A DNA stretch of 64,000 nucleotides from Mortierella alpina (GCA_029449245.1 JANATF010000001.1:4030001-4094000); one strand, 5' to 3'; counted from the stretch's first letter, positions 48,121-59,755 are shown. Made by a program: numbers and translations. Notes: generated by a model not told the origin, from the sequence alone.

Positions 48121-48341
48121 ACTCCCAGATACAGTACTCGACCTCACTTGACATAGACCCACATAGACCCATGTTTTGACCCACATAGATATTTGTTTTC
48201 ACCCCCATGCATAAATTCGAGCCGCAGAATCTCACTATTCTCTTTCTAAAAATACATCCTCTCTTCCTTTTCCTTCCACGGACACACGCATACAGATTCG
48301 TGCACATTACCTGCTGCTCTCATGGCCGGTGGATTGTTTCC

Positions 48342-50504
48342 ATGGTCGCACGCAGCAGCCCGATCCCTCCTCATCTGCACTCTCCCTCACGCCCTCGCTT
48401 CAAGACAGCTTGTCCATCAGACATCATGCACAGCTCGACTGCAATGTCGCTCACAGCAGGGACGAAGCCGTCTTCAAGGCCAGTGCAAGGGCAGCACCCA
48501 ACGGCCCTAGCAATAGCCCTTGACCAGGAGCACAGTGCCTGCAGCCCATACACACGGGTCGACAAGCAGCCGCCTCCTTTCGACTTGGCTCTATGCTCTT
48601 CACCCCTTGTTCCATCCTACACATCCCCCGTCGATCTGCCAGAGATAATCTCGCAGGTCTGCACCTACCTGGATCTGCCTGAACTTGCAGTCGCCACTCA
48701 ACTCAACAGAGCCTGGTCCTCATTCAGCTTGCCGCTCCTCTATCGCGAGATTCATCTCAGCAATCGTACGTTCAAGATCGACAGCCTTGAGTTGGGACTA
48801 CTGAGACACGGCCACCTATGTCAAAAGCTAACTGCCGTGCGGGATGTGGTAACGCGCTTTGCTTGTCAGCGTCCTTCTTTCACACTTTTGACAGGCGTGC
48901 CATGAACAAAATCAATTGACCACACTTACCCTGGCATGTCCTTTTTTTGGGGGGTATCCTCGGCTTTATAGAACCATTGGTGCCCCCGAATCGTCGTCGC
49001 TCTTGGTCGCATGCCTAACCTACTGGATCTCGAGGCGACTTGGATGAACACCGATCTGCTCCAGGCGTTGATCCACCTTCAGAAGCTGGAGCGGCTGTGG
49101 ATCCCTCGCTTGCAAGGATCTCAATCCGAGGACAACCCTTACTTTGAACCGTCCTTTCAAGGATCAAAGAGAATCAAGGAACTCAATATGGCAGATACAA
49201 GCCTGATGACGGATGCGTCGCTGGTGAGCATCACCAAGACTTGTCCCAACATCGAGGTGCTCACAGTCTCAGGGAACAGATGTCTGACCCATGAGGGTTT
49301 GATCCGCTGGTGTGAACAGCTATCACTGCAGCAGTCGTCTACCTACAGTCGTGCGTCCTCTTATTCGATCTCCAGAACCTTGAACAGCCAACGCTGCACA
49401 GCGATGACAGCCTTGACCACTGTCAATTTCGCCAACTGTAACAGGATCCAGTCAGAAGGTTTCCAGGCTTTGTTTGAACGGTCTCACCACCTGCAGCACG
49501 TCAATGTCATGTCCACACCCATCGAAGACGATGCTCTGCGTGTCCTTGCAAAGCAAAATGCCAATCTGCGATCAGTCATTCTCAATTGCTGCGCACGTAT
49601 ATCCGACCATGGACTGCAGAACCTTCTGAGGACGTCCTCGAAACTCGAGTCGGTCTCGTTCCTCTACTGCCATCGTATCAGCGTTCAAGTGTTTTTCCAA
49701 ACCCTGTGGAGATGTCTGGATCTGAAAGAACTGCAGTTCTCGTTGAATGCTGGACACAAGACACTCATCGAGGACGGTCTTTCGATAGCTGGACACCCGA
49801 ACCCAGGTCAGCAGCACGAGGTTCAGGATGTCATCCAAGGCTCAGGCTCGGGAACATTGACCTCACTTCTAGCACCGGCCATGGCCTCCTCCTCCCAATT
49901 TCATGAACCGCAGCTCGAGTTTGCGATCTTTGGCGGGCCAGAAGTGGAGGAAAACGAGCCATTGCCACATGGTGTTGAACGTGAGGGCACTGGCGCAGTG
50001 AGCGACAATACCATGGACGGATCAGACCCTTACGTGGATGCGGCTAGCGCTTGTTCGGGATCTGTTCAGGAGTACCGTCAACGACTGATCTCCTGTCAGA
50101 TGTATCGCCAGCTGGAGCGGTTGACCTGCCTGCAGACTCTGGACATGCGCGACATTCATCTACCCTTGGACCTGCGCTCTGGGCTCGCGCGCCTCGGTCG
50201 ACTGGAGCAGCTGCAGGTCTTGGAACTGACTGGACTGGAAAAGCCCTTGGGATCAGCAGAGATCGACTGGCTGATCGGCGCGTCTGGAACAGCTGCGCTT
50301 CCTGAGAAGCAGCCGCCATCGCCTACAGACCAGAATGCGCTCAGGACCTCGCCCTTGGAAGGAAAACATCAGAGTCTGCCTTCATTAAGAACGCTGGTGT
50401 TCAAGGGTGGATTTAGCCTCTCCAGTGAATTGCGTGAAAAGCTAAAGTTTGCTCGACCGTTGCTGGAACTGCATATGATTCAGGTGAAGGACCCTGCGAC
50501 CTGA
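48342..50504 (+). CDS. F-box and leucine-rich-repeat protein
   Basis: Exons 48342-48848 and 48972-50504; 679 residues. The F-box lies at about residues 95-140 (LPEIISQVCTYLDLPELAVATQLNRAWSSFSLPLLYREIHL). It is followed by leucine-rich repeats with the usual LxxLxLxxN/C spacing (LLDLEATWM, IKELNMADTSLM, IEVLTVSGNRCL, LTTVNFANCNRI, LQHVNVMSTPI, LRSVILNCCARI, LESVSFLYCHRI), then a disordered stretch and a last pair of repeats. The layout is that of an SCF ubiquitin-ligase substrate receptor, as is common in this fungal group. The intron removes a stop and joins RDV to NHWCPRIVVALG in phase 0. The start is uncertain: 48342 is the first in-frame ATG near the domain, while an ATG at 48321 opens a different frame. 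Confidence 0.87.
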
Positions 50505-50615
50505 ACCAGCAAGAGTAGATTAGTGCTCGCCGCCATGCGGGGATATTATTAATTAATAATGAAAGAAAAGTGTCTATGTCCTCGAACTTTGAGATGTATG
50601 CTGTGAAGTTTGCGT

Positions 50616-52309
50616 CTATGCCATGGCCATGTCTGGCGCGATCAGCTTCACATGCGAATTCCTGCTAATAGTTCTCTTGCCCTCGAGTCTTGCACGCCGG
50701 CAAAGATCCCTGACAATCAAATGCCAAGAGTCTCTACTCAGTAGCACTCTCCTTCCAACCTTCCACAGGATCTCTCTCTTTCTCTGATATTCCTCCTCAG
50801 GGATCGACCTCAGAATGACATCCATGCGGTGGGCATCCTTTCTCCGGATACGGACCGTAAAGCTCCGCCAGTCCACATCGTCCTCAAAGGGTTCCTGAAT
50901 TCCGTCCGCAATGATTACGGGCACGACTCCAAATGCAATATACTCCCATAGACGCGTAGTGGACAAGGTGTGAGCCATAGGCGCCAGACCATACCGTGCT
51001 CTCGACAACAGCTTCATGTACTTGTCCGACTCCCATCCCTTCGCAATCACATAATCGGGTTGCTGATCAAAGCCCTTGTACAGAAGCGATCGTATACCTG
51101 CAGAGTACACATCCTCGGGCTCCACATCCCGATACCGTCCTCCAAAGACCAAGAACACGTCCCGCTGCTTCTGTCGAGGATTTCCACTACTCGTGAGATA
51201 TTTGGAAGGGTCGACCTTGATCAAATCCAAGAGCGCTGTCGCCGAGGGCACCACGATGTTATTGTACCGCCTTGCACCCACCACCGAGGAACCAATGCGT
51301 CGAAGATCTCCAACTGTGGTCAGGAACGTTGCGTTTTCAAAGATCTGTCGAGATTGGTAGTAGTGGGAGGCTCGATCCATGGGATGGGTCATTAAATGGT
51401 CCCGACCACCGGTCCTGTTCCAGTAAGGGAGTTCCTGCTGGATGTACTGCATCATGGGCAGCACATACCGCTCATCCACGCCGCAATCTCCCTTTTCGCC
51501 CAACGTGAACCAGCAATGGTTCAGATACCGAGCCCCCAAGAATGGGATATAAAAAAAGTCGGCCTCTTCGGGGTTCAAGGTCACATAGGATTTGTGAGCG
51601 CTTGAAGACGGATCCCGAAGTTGTTCGAGCAAAATCCGTTCAGCAATGTAAGGGGTGTTCATGGGTGGGACGTTGGCATAGATGGTCTTGATGGCTGGTG
51701 GGTCTGGATAAACGTAAATCTTTGGTCGGCAGAGCATGTTGTCCAGGTTGGGAGGCCATTCCAGGGTTGAGTTGAGGGGCGGTAGAGGCTCCTGCAGGAC
51801 GGGTGGGATAGTGGTTGGGTTCTTGTCGAGCCAGGTCGGGGCTGTTTTCGAAGAGCGGGCTTGTCGTAGTCGTCTCTCGAGCTCTGGCTCAAGATCTACC
51901 GACAGAAAAAAATGAATTATATCAGTCAAGTGGTAGCGATAGCTCTGGCAGCTAATATCTCCACCAGGATCCGCCTCTCTTTGCTTCGTTGCTGTGGTTC
52001 GGTCTCAACTTACCGTATGGCGAAGGAGTGAAGAATGTAAGACGGACAAGGACGTAAAACCATAGCACGAGGACTCCACCGCCTATGTACTTCAACTGTC
52101 ATTGAGACAAAGAAAAAGGGATCCTTGTTAGTTAGCAAAGCAGGCACCTTGGACATTGTACATGGACCGCCTGGCCAAAAGGGAATCTGGGTTTTGTTTC
52201 TTACACTTCTCGGTGCAAGCAGGATGCGCCGGATGGTGTGAACTAGACCGCGGCGGTTGTGAGTGTCGGGATGTTGCCTGAACTGGCCCTTGTAGTAGTA
52301 GTTGGGCAT
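50616..52309 (-). CDS. Exostosin-family (GT47) glycosyltransferase
   Basis: Exons 52205-52309, 52014-52095, 50616-51895; 488 residues. It is a type II membrane protein: a short basic N-terminus (MPNYYYKGQFRQ ... RRILLAPRS), one signal-anchor helix in exon 2 (YIGGGVLVLWFYVLVRLTFF), a stem, then the catalytic domain in the Golgi lumen. Family landmarks: PKIYVYPDPP, a D/E-rich region ADFFYIPFLGARYL, FLVFGGRYRD, the segment SRARYGLAPMAHTLSTTRLWEYIAFGVVPVII with the catalytic-pocket glutamate, and DVDWRSFTVRI. Family members transfer sugars such as glucuronate, galactose or xylose; the donor cannot be told from sequence. The start is set by the signal-anchor order and the phase-0 join of exon 1 to exon 2. 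Confidence 0.9.
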
Positions 52310-52896
52310 GCGGGCGAGATGTGAAGCTTGAACAGCCGATGTGATCTTTGGATGAAGACGACGACAGGATGAAGGCGGTGGTGCAGATCCAATGGGTGGC
52401 ACAAGGAGCGGAGAGATGACCACGGTTCGTATTGACCGTTGGATGGAATGCGGATGAGCTGTGTTCGAGTCGAGGAGGAGAGAAGACGGAGCAAACCGTT
52501 TTTTTTTTGTTTCTCCTTTTCTCTCCTTGATTTTGGTCCTTGTCTTGGGCGGGCGCACTTTGAGTGAGTGGACAATGCAAGACCCAAAATCAAAAAAGTA
52601 AGGTACTGTGGCCATCTAACGTACAGTCGTTTACATACCACACGATTGCACTCTTTGCGGTAGGCTTTTGCACCGTAGACATGTTTTCACCGTCGACGCC
52701 AAATACAGTACCGAGTTTTTTAAAGTTTAAAGTTTTGCATTGCTGGGAAGACGAGCTGGCCACCCAGAGACCCAGAGGCAAAATGCGATTCCGAGAACGT
52801 TGAACATGCAGCGGTTCCTGGCTTCGGTTCTGAAGACAACACAACAATGCAATTTTAGAACAGCGCCCCGGATCTGTTCGAGACACCTACACGTAT
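52310..52896. other. Intergenic upstream of the glycosyltransferase gene
   Basis: 587 bp: glycosyltransferase promoter and the 3' flank of the F-box/DTW gene. T-run at 52500-52509. No gene is seen. Confidence 0.55.
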
Positions 52897-54768
52897 CTAG
52901 ACGGCGGTATCGCCATCCTGATCTTGCGTGGAATGCTGCTCTTGAGCAATAGTATCCTGGATCTCGATCATTTTCTTCAGCGGCCGTATCAGATCGTCCA
53001 GTAACATTTCTGCATCGGACTTTGGTCCTTCTTCGACACAAAGGGATGGCCATCCCAGAAGCGCAACAGCCTGACCAACAGCCTCGGCAGTCGAGGTGTA
53101 AGTCGTCTTGGGCTCCGGTTTCAACTCGTGATAGATAGACTGGGGTGGATTTGGGAATTTGATCTGTGTCAATTGTTGCAGGCGGGGGTTGCATCTGTAC
53201 ATGATTTTGGCATGAGACCAGCTCCCGTCCAATGCAATGATAAGTTTGTAAGGGTATGATGAGGTGGGTGCTGGCGTGTCCGATCCCAGGACGCTGGGGT
53301 CACTGTGGGCATGGATGCAATCCTGACAGTGATAGCGAGAACTCTGCTGTTGTTGCTCCGCCCTTGCTGATGGCGCTTGAGTATGGATATCGACGGCAGA
53401 GTGACTTGGATAGAGCAACAGCGGTGTGCAACTAGGATCCTCAAGTGCTTGATCCAACTCTGCAGTCATGTAAAACAAGATAGAAAAGATAGAAAGGCAA
53501 TTCTCAAATGATCAGTATGTGCCGTCAAGCTAAGGGAACCTCCTTTGTAACACCCGACGCCCCTTACCCAAAGATCGGCCTGCTTTGAAGTCCTTCCCGA
53601 TTACTATCTGACAGTGCTTGAAACTCATCTTGAGAATCCTGATGGTTCCAATGCTGACCTGACATCTTGGATGCTGTTAAAAAAAAATGAAGCTTCAAAC
53701 TGTCATAAGTATAAAAGATAAATTTCGAGGCGCCTACATTATAAACTGGGACATCGCTCGTTTTCAACTGACCTGAAGAATCATAATCCTGACCCTACAG
53801 TTGCAGTATAGCTGCGATGTGAGCGCGGAGCATATGCACGATCGAGTCGGCCTCCAGCATCGCACGCATTCCTGTCGCGCCGCGTCCGCGTTATTCCTAT
53901 GCACAGCGTGGTCTGCAAATGTTCCCATTTTCCCATCAGCATATGTTTCTTGTAGAAGCCATATCGCTCGGATCCCACACGGCACGCAGAGTTACATGCG
54001 AAGTCTACTCTTACCGATTCGATTCGGTGTCTGGACATCCTTGGACTCGACAAACCTGCAGTCTCCGAAAAATGTCCTCTTCCAGTTCCAAAAGGTGTTT
54101 GTCCAAGCCAAGGGTGTGTATTTGAGCTCAGGGTCAAGGTTTGCAAACCTACGACGATGCGCCCGTTGCTCGAACCTGGAGTAGAATTTGGTCCTTTTTT
54201 GCTTCTTGTGTTGCCCTCCGTCATGGTCCTGATCTTCCCGCACGTTGTCCTCCTGTCCCTGATCCGTGTTACTACCACCTTGTCGCGGCAGCCGATCACT
54301 CTCTGTCATCCTCGCGTCCACGTCTGCAGAAGGCTGTTGCAGCTTCAGTTGATGCTCGTGCCGTACTTTGATAAGCCCCAAGTTTTTTTGATCGGTTGTT
54401 GGCCAGTGTCGATCTGCAAACCGGGACAGAGTGAGTGGCTGCCATAGCTGATCGGCAGAAGCCAAGTGATTGAAACGGCGACTGCAGCAGCAGAGTCGAC
54501 ACAGCGTTCGGGCACCCAACCCTGCAGCACGGTTTCCTTTCCTTGCATTTCGTTTCTTGGTTGAATGTGAACCTGTGGTAGCTGGACTGGTGGAGGACTG
54601 AGGCTGCACAGAAGTCGGGGTGTTTTTTAACTGCTCCACGCCTGTCTCGAGAATCACGTCATTTGGGCCAGAATGAGCTTCAGAATCCTGAATGGCGACG
54701 AACAATGAGAACACTCGAAGAAGGATGTCGTCTGGCAGATCGGACAGCTGGGTTGGTGCTTTGGACAT
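52897..54768 (-). CDS. Predicted F-box/DTW-domain fusion protein (tRNA acp3U transferase-like)
   Basis: Four exons: 54015-54768, 53773-53912, 53568-53673, 52897-53459; 520 residues. The N-terminal part has an F-box (SDLPDDILLRVFSLF, residues 8-23, continued after a spacer of about 50 residues by CRLCCCSRRFNHLASADQLW), then a charged linker. The C-terminal part is a DTW domain, the family of tRNA-uridine aminocarboxypropyltransferases (human DTWD1/DTWD2, bacterial TapT), which move an acp group from SAM to tRNA uridine. Visible are the zinc cysteines C267, C270, C277, C279 in CVRCWRPTRSCIC, HPRCQVSIGTIRIL, and DGSW (residues 411-414; the DTW motif) in ALDGSWSHAKIMYRCNPRL. The join is the key: the F-box ORF contains GTAAGAG at 54014-54008 and TTTGCAG precedes 53912, giving a 102-bp intron in phase 1. 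The alternative is two genes 63 bp apart, the second starting at ATG 53928. Confidence 0.75.
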
Positions 54769-54915
54769 GGTCGGTTGAGGAGGAGAATGAGATCACAAAA
54801 CATGCCGCTTAGCTTTCAGTCATTCTATTCGATCACAATCCAGTCACGCTTTTTCCACTGCTTTTTCGCGAAGGTTTTTATTCTCTCGTTCAGTGCGACA
54901 TCATGGCAACCCCAC

Positions 54916-55898
54916 TCAGAAACGTCCACGGCCGCGACCGCGGCCACCTCTTGGTCCACCACGACCACGACCACGACCTCTTCCTGAAACAGGTCCCGAA
55001 GAAGATGCTATGACAAAATAGTATACAGATCGATCGCGTTAGCAAAGGCGTCCAAGTGACAATGATTCATTTCTTCCTCAGGTAGCCGATGTTTTCGTTC
55101 GTCCATCAAATGCTTCAGCGATAATAAAAACGTACGAGCCTTCTTTTTGGATTTGCTCTTGGGTGAGTCGTCAATGAGCAAGGTGTCCAATGGCAACGAG
55201 TCGGGGAGGATAAAGTATCGGATGTTGTTGCCACGAATGCTGAGCGTGTCTAAGCTGACGGGATCCTTGTTCTTGACTGTCATCTTGACAGCCCTCAGAT
55301 GTGTATTCATGCTCATGTCCACTCCTATACAAGATCAAGGCGAAAATAAGTAAACCAGTCGTGCAAAAGTCAGTGAAGCATGCCTCTCGCTGCTGTATAA
55401 ACTCGCCTCCAGCGATCGTGTCGCTGCTGTTGCTCTTACCTGTAACTGTGCCATGGACAATGGTACCGTTCTTGAGCTCGACTGTAACAGTCTCGGTGTT
55501 GAGCTTCATGAGAAAACTACCAGGGTGGATAAGAAAAAGGTCAGTTGGAGGTTAGGAAGCTAATAGAGCTGAACCAGTTTTCAAAAGCCTCTGGGACAGA
55601 TCAATCGAGCTCCGAGATCATTAAAGCAAAGACCGATCCCGAGTGAGTGATAGTTTCCAGATTCGCTATTGGATGTTCATTCACCCCTATTGACTCGCCC
55701 CCGCGCTGCTGATTGGCTGTACTCCCTCAGAATGGGCACTTATGCTGACTTTGCTGCGTGGTTGATTTCCGGCGAGTGGTGGCGATGTTATCCTGATTTC
55801 ACCCGCTCGACTCTGCCGGATGGGCGATTGTTCAGAACCCTATCCTCATCGTGAGTGTCTGCGCAACAAGGAATCTGTCATTACCGAACCAGCTTCAT
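54916..55898 (-). CDS. SMD1: Small nuclear ribonucleoprotein Sm-D1
   Basis: Four exons: 55885-55898, 55440-55516, 55136-55324, 54916-55007; 123 residues (human Sm-D1 119). It is part of the heptameric Sm ring on spliceosomal U1, U2, U4 and U5 snRNAs. The first coding exon is only 14 nt (ATGAAGCTGGTTCG) and joins with the next to give the conserved [22 protein letters not shown] in short pieces; the Sm1 and Sm2 motifs follow ([24 protein letters not shown]), then KSKSKKKA and an RG-rich tail ([10 protein letters not shown]) that in animals is dimethylated for SMN binding. The 368-bp first intron is long for this window. Choosing the downstream MKLNTE as start would cut seven residues from the first beta strand, so the micro-exon start is preferred. 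Confidence 0.95.
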
Positions 55899-56095
55899 CT
55901 TGAGAGTTGTGTGTGTTGGTGAGTGAGGTTGAATTGAATCACAAAGCACAAAATGGATTGGGATCAAAAAGCGATCTGAAAGGGAGCTCCCACATATGTG
56001 TGCAGTTAAACATAGAAGGTACAATTGTATTTCTGTAATTGCATAGTGGCTTGATCCGGCTCGCGTGACGTCAGAGTCTGGGGGTATGGGAGCTC

Positions 56096-56869
56096 TTATA
56101 CTCCCAAACCAAGCCCAGAGGAGGCGATATTGGGTAGAGTTGGCGGCAGCGACGAGGATGCTGTCGATTGGCTCTGGAGGGAGCTTGCTACTCCAGTGTT
56201 GCTAATGATATATGGGTTGTTGCTGTTGGAAAGGGCCAACCCTCCGACAGACTTAACAAGCTTTAAAAGATGGACATCGAACTGCTCAGAGCGGATAGGC
56301 ATCTCTGGATTCTGGAAAGGGTTCTTGACGCAGTAGTCCGAGTATGTCTCATAGATCTTTTTCATGGTATGATCGATTGATGGCTGCTGAGGATCAGCTA
56401 CCAGAAGGAACTTTGTGCCTATCAGCAGCGAAACCCCAGGATGATCAGTAATGCCCCACGAACACTGGCATGTAGATTGAAGCTGCCTGCAGTGCTTGAG
56501 CAGAGACGGTACCTGTGAGCGTCTGGAAGCAGTGTATCCTGAAGGTATCTGTCTCGAGCATTTCAATTCCACTGGATCCAGGTACTGGGGAAATCTTTGA
56601 TGTGATCGCATGAACACTATACAGTTGACAAGGGAGAGTGGACCGGTGAAAAACAACAGAGCAATGTGAGTACCAACTGGTCCAGCTAAGACCATCGCCA
56701 TCGCCTCTTCCATGTCAACCTTTCCATGAGCTGCAAGGCTTTCATACCCATGGAAGGTTCCTGCGAGAACGAGGTACTCGTTTGAAGTTAGCTTTGACAG
56801 GCCTTCGGAGTAATCCTTATTGTAGACAAGACCGCCTGCCTTGTTGATGATGTAGATGGAAAAGATCAT
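56096..56869 (-). CDS. TRS23: TRAPP complex subunit Trs23 (TRAPPC4)
   Basis: Exons 56720-56869, 56513-56594, 56096-56418; 184 residues. It is a longin-fold core subunit of TRAPP, the guanine-nucleotide exchange factor for Ypt1/Rab1 at the ER-Golgi and endosome-Golgi steps. Identity is clear from [57 protein letters not shown] and [15 protein letters not shown], which follow TRAPPC4 block by block. The metazoan form carries a PDZ-like insert after the first strand; it is missing here, as in other fungi. The open frame runs through both introns, so an automatic call could give a 257-residue protein; the splices at 56719/56595 and 56512/56419 restore the conserved segments. The C-terminal 40 residues are S/N-rich and not conserved. 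Confidence 0.94.
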   Translation of the reverse strand: MIFSIYIINKAGGLVYNKDYSEGLSKLTSNEYLVLAGTFHGYESLAAHGKVDMEEAMAMVLAGPVGTHIALLFFTGPLSLVNCIVFMRSHQRFPQYLDPVELKCSRQIPSGYTASRRSQVPSLLKHCRQLQSTCQCSWGITDHPGVSLLIGTKFLLVADPQQPSIDHTMKKIYETYSDYCVKNPFQNPEMPIRSEQFDVHLLKLVKSVGGLALSNSNNPYIISNTGVASSLQSQSTASSSLPPTLPNIASSGLGLGV

Positions 56870-57173
56870 GATGGCGACACGGACAGTATGTTGAATGTCC
56901 TAGTGTTTGCTGTCTGGGCGTAGTTAATGTAGTTCCTCGATGGTTGCAGGAGATGTGCTGTACAGAGTTCCTTGGGTCAAAGAATTGGACCTCCTGGCGA
57001 GCGTGCCCAGTGACCGTTTTTTGCCCTCGCTCGGTCTTCGAAGCTTTTTTTTTTTTGGAATGCAACCTTCTTCATTACTCATCTTTGGCAGTTCCTCTTC
57101 ACCCAACACCAGACATTCATTCGTTAAACAAATCACCTTGCGCATTCTTCCTTCTTCAGCAGACCTCAGCGAC
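56870..57173. promoter_or_regulatory. Divergent promoter region of TRS23 and YPI1
   Basis: 304 bp between two divergent start codons, with a T-run at about 57045-57055. No TATA box is obvious. Confidence 0.55.
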
Positions 57174-57986
57174 ATGGCTTCCTACGACGCAACAAATGAC
57201 ATTTACGGGCCAGAAGGGCCTGACCTCTCAGTCTTCAATGGAGGTAGCGGTAGAAGCGGCACTCCAGTGCCTGTAGGCAGTCTACTGCGCGTCGCCGGTG
57301 GTGGTCCCCAGCCAGCTACATACGGCTCACGAACCATAACACTGGATCCCACGCAGACCAACGAGGAGGATCCTGGAGCAGAGGACCATGCCCATGGCGT
57401 TTTGGAACTATCCGGAGAACCTATCGAAGGACGTCGTGTTCAGTGGGACGACGACGTCGTTGACAATGAGCACATGAACAAGAAGAAGTCAAAGAGTAAG
57501 CTCGGCACACTTTTGTCCCTTAAATTGTTTTTGTGGTTATCATGCGCATAATAGCTCAACGTGCTTGTTCTTTATCCTTGCAGTATGCTGCATCTTCAAG
57601 AAGCAAAAGGAGTTTGGCGAATCTTCGGACGAGTCCTCGTCAGAATCAGATTCGTCCGGATCAGAGTCAGATGGCGGTCCCGCTCCCGCGGGATCTGGAA
57701 AGGGCAAGGGAAAAGGAAGACGTGAAGATCACTCTTGCGACCACTCGGATCCCAACCACCAGCATCACCACCATCGGCAAGGAACAGATAAACCCAAGAA
57801 GCGCGTCCTCAATGAATACGAAAGGATGCCCAAAGGTAAGCCGTGCTCGACAAAATCCCGTTTTAAGATTGATCCAGTTGCCAACGAACCCTCTTGATAT
57901 TCTTATGAACTTGTGCACACATAGTGAAGTCTTCAGTACCCCAGCCTATCAACCAACCGGACAGCGGATCGCACCCTCAACCCTAA
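57174..57986 (+). CDS. YPI1: Protein phosphatase 1 inhibitor Ypi1/PPP1R11-like
   Basis: Exons 57174-57495, 57584-57835, 57925-57986; 211 residues. It is a small, heat-stable, mostly disordered inhibitor and chaperone of type 1 protein phosphatase (Glc7), acting mainly in the nucleus. The signature is [33 protein letters not shown]: an RVxF-type phosphatase-docking motif followed by the family cysteine/lysine core, across intron 1. The rest is acidic serine (SSDESSSESDSSGSESD), a basic GKGKGKGRR patch and a histidine-rich region (HQHHHHRQG). The NEYERMP block before the last intron is also found in homologues. The last exon adds only 20 residues. Confident. Confidence 0.93.
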
Positions 57987-58188
57987 GCAACAGCATAACA
58001 TAGATATCCAGGGGATTCATTAAAGAGCTGCGGTCCAGATCGATTTCATTTTACACGCAGCAACGGCGACCATGGTGTCTTCATTCCAACACCGGATATG
58101 CTAGGGATCGCTCGCGCTCGCATACCTTGGACAACTCGTGGCCAATGAAGCCCTAAAGGACGTGGTTAGAAGCTGCATCGGCGTTGCC

Positions 58189-59755
58189 ATGGACTTGCCC
58201 CGTAAGTCGGCATACATGAAGTCAAAATGAACTGCGGTCCCGTGAGCCCTCAGCGCTTTCCCTGTAATACGGCATCCTGTTTCCATTCTGCTGCTCGCCA
58301 ACATGCTGTCCTCAGAAGTGGTTATCAGGCGCGAGCAGTCGACGAAGAGCCCCTGCCAATGTGCTGTGTGTGAGCGCGCCCGGGCTTCGAGTGAAGGGAA
58401 TTCGACCGTTGATTCACAGCAGCTTCCTTCGCATCTCGGCGGCCTGTACGGTAAGGAACGATGGCCCAAGACTCTTGCGCGTTGGCGACCTGCCTACAGT
58501 TTCATAACTTCACTGATCTGTGTTGTATCGACATTATTGTCCCCTCAGAACCAATCCAGCCATCCTTTGACAACTTGACCATCACTTGCCACCAAATCGT
58601 GGAGAGCAACGCTCAGTCGTTGCCAAGTGTTCTCAGTGATGACTTTACGCCCACAAGGATCGTGGAAGGTAACCTCTGGATCGTGCTTTGTCACTATGTG
58701 AACGGAGTCAATGTGACACAATCTCTCCGACAGGGCGATATCACTTCAAGCATGACAGGATGCATGGTAGAACATGGATCATTGATGCGGATCTTTTGTA
58801 CGACTTGAAGGTGGATTTCAACACTCTAACCAGTGAATACCCCACACACTCGCTGTCTTCTGTTTAGTTTGCTTCTTTTCCATCGTGGCAGTCGTTTGGA
58901 ATATCCAGGATAGAGTCCATTCCCGTTGCCGCTAGATCGGATAGTACGCTTCCCCCATGTACCCGCAGTGTTGGCTGTTCCTCACCCAATGCTTTCAGCT
59001 ACAGCAGGCATCGCTAGCTAAATGCTGCTATCAATCAAATCTACTTAGCTGCTCGGATGTGGTTCATATCCAACGCGCTACCTCCAACGGGCCAGTACCA
59101 GAATCGATCCGTTCTAAAGTCGATGACTCTGGATATTCAATGGACCACCAGTACTCGAAATGCTTTAATGCGATGCCTTTGTAGCACCGAGATCTCAACA
59201 ACGCATTCTCCCGAACTGTCGGCGCTGTTCATGGGCATGAAGCGTACTCTGGAATGTCTTGCAAGAAACCATCCTTTGATATTTTCTCCAACGTCGATCC
59301 AGCAATTCACTTCCTTTATGACCTACAATGCAAGCTTGGCAGACTCTTTGTGCAGCATCTGCTCGCGTGATGACAGTCCAAGGAAGCCTACCTGGGAGGC
59401 TATTTTTCATGTAACGGTCCATTATCTGGTACCAACAAAGCAGTGGGTAAGTACGACCAGATTCAGGTACTTATCCCGGGGTATCGTTCGTGTCATTCAC
59501 TTGCTATAGACGATCCAGACACAGTTCCCGAATGTGCCTCAACATCAACGTCGGCTCTTGATAGAGCATTCACTCGAGATGGCGGCCTACAGGGATGTTG
59601 CCAAGCGTGTGCGTGGGAGCCATTCGCCAAAGAGCCAGCCGGATATCACACTTGCATGGCCATCCAGGGATGATCAGGAGCAGGATGATGGGATCGACCG
59701 ATCGTTGACATTTGAGGACTTTGCATTCGAAGGAGCGGACGATATCGATGACTGA
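58189..59755 (+). CDS. Unrecognised protein, 5' end uncertain
   Basis: Reconstructed exons: 58189-58201, 58316-58450, 58549-58668, 58734-58810, 58868-58943, 59049-59446, 59510-59755; 354 residues from ATG 58189. Every splice is GT-AG and in phase; the largest block (59049-59446) is open for 132 codons. The frame stays open upstream of the ATG to a TAG acceptor-like site at 58098-58103 (LAYLGQLVANEALKDVV), so an earlier exon may belong to the gene. Content: a Cys-rich piece (CQCAVCERARAS), then HLGGLYEPIQPSFDNLTIT, a predicted alpha/beta region ending TIQTQFPNVPQHQRRLLIEHSLEMAAYRDVAKRV in pieces, and an acidic tail (FEDFAFEGADDIDD). It has no signal peptide or membrane helix. I recognise no family. 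It lies 200 bp downstream of YPI1 on the same strand. Confidence 0.6.

Noticed and set aside
53926-53985. Separate DTW gene starting at ATG 53928 (or alternative start 53985)
   Set aside because: Possible, but the ATG lies inside what reads as a canonical intron, only 63 bp after the F-box stop; the spliced fusion is the simpler model. Kept as the alternative in the feature.
58101-58469. 122-codon minus-strand ORF
   Set aside because: It is antisense to the first exons of the plus-strand gene at 58189-59755, which has phased splice sites.
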